NCBI GenBank assembly: GCA_964464245.1
Contig: CAYXFH010000130.1
Location: 1 to 25,563 of the forward strand
Source of the DNA: JAPLHV01 sp964464245
Lineage (GTDB): Bacteria > Caldisericota > JANLFM01
Reading direction: 5' to 3'
DNA length: 25,563 nucleotides
The position numbers and the translations under genes are program-made. The notes below the pieces were generated by a model, which was not told the origin of the DNA, searched no databases, and was given only the letters and a program-made list of their open reading frames with translations. How positions within the stretch are numbered: position 1 is the stretch's first letter; every line of letters begins with the position of its first letter. Below, piece after piece: positions 25,449-25,563 of the stretch.

Positions 25449-25563
25449 CACTATTCAGAGCTTTAGCTCTGAATGTGGCACGAACGACGGGCGCAATAGC
25501 CAGCCGCGGAGCGAAGCGACGTGCGAGCCGTGCTTGTGCGGCGAGCTTTTGTATTAAACGTCG
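25440..25563. repeat. right copy of the terminal direct repeat
   Basis: Bases 25440-25455 equal 1-16, and 25498-25563 equal 64-130 apart from one base in a T-run. The intervening part is different from the left copy and carries a hairpin. The repeat runs off the window end, so its true length is unknown. Confidence 0.8.
25446..25480. other. hairpin in the right terminal repeat
   Basis: A perfect 9-base stem (25453-25461 with 25466-25474) closes a TTTA loop and extends imperfectly outward by about six pairs. No T-run follows, so it is not a typical terminator. It could be an insertion-sequence end or a recombination site that folds as single strand. Confidence 0.5.

Noticed and set aside
25440..25563. 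Integron attC site
   Set aside because: I could not find the paired core sites expected of attC (RYYYAAC and GTTRRRY) in the right places, and the recombinase fragment is too short to call IntI.

Overview
The window is a moderately GC-rich stretch of bacterial DNA, probably from a Gram-negative environmental organism. I cannot place the phylum. Its core is one long plus-strand operon at 1502-16594 that looks like a complete DNA phosphorothioate (sulfur-modification) defence locus of the Ssp type. It is surrounded by transposon wreckage, broken genes and a second set of defence-like genes.

Left edge (1-1501): a short block that recurs at the right edge of the window, an internally deleted IS1634-type transposase remnant, a DUF932 (phage/plasmid-type) pseudogene, a clear hairpin terminator, and a promoter-sized leader in front of the operon.

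Core operon (1502-16594): sspB (DUF4007), sspC (very large P-loop ATPase), sspD (PAPS-reductase-like ATP pyrophosphatase), then sspF (P-loop protein), sspG and sspH (FtsK/HerA-type translocase with a possible PD-(D/E)xK nuclease motif), and last sspA (cysteine desulfurase). Gaps are between -4 and +24 bases, so one transcript is likely. The expected division of labour is this: SspA mobilises cysteine sulfur, and SspD with SspB and SspC places it in the DNA backbone. SspF, SspG and SspH then attack DNA lacking the mark. No SspE (DUF262/DUF1524), DndB-type regulator or DndD/E is present.

Right flank of the core (16595-18847): a second IS1634 remnant sharing a 130-base near-identical direct repeat with the left one, an N-truncated IS5-type transposase with its DDE residues still present, and a gap holding a possible 56-residue ORF plus the leftover 3' end of a vanished gene.

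Second defence-like cluster (18848-22726): an NLR-like protein of DUF4062-NTPase-TPR layout, a frameshifted TIR-domain pseudogene, and on the opposite strand a truncated ATPase whose P-loop region resembles SspC.

Right end (22727-25563): an intergenic stretch with a potential G-quadruplex, a frameshifted small membrane protein, a REP-associated (Y1) transposase tail, an intact glycerol dehydrogenase gene (gldA), then tyrosine recombinase and IS630 transposase fragments running into the second copy of the terminal repeat. The pattern is a defence hot spot or genomic island beside one ordinary metabolic gene.
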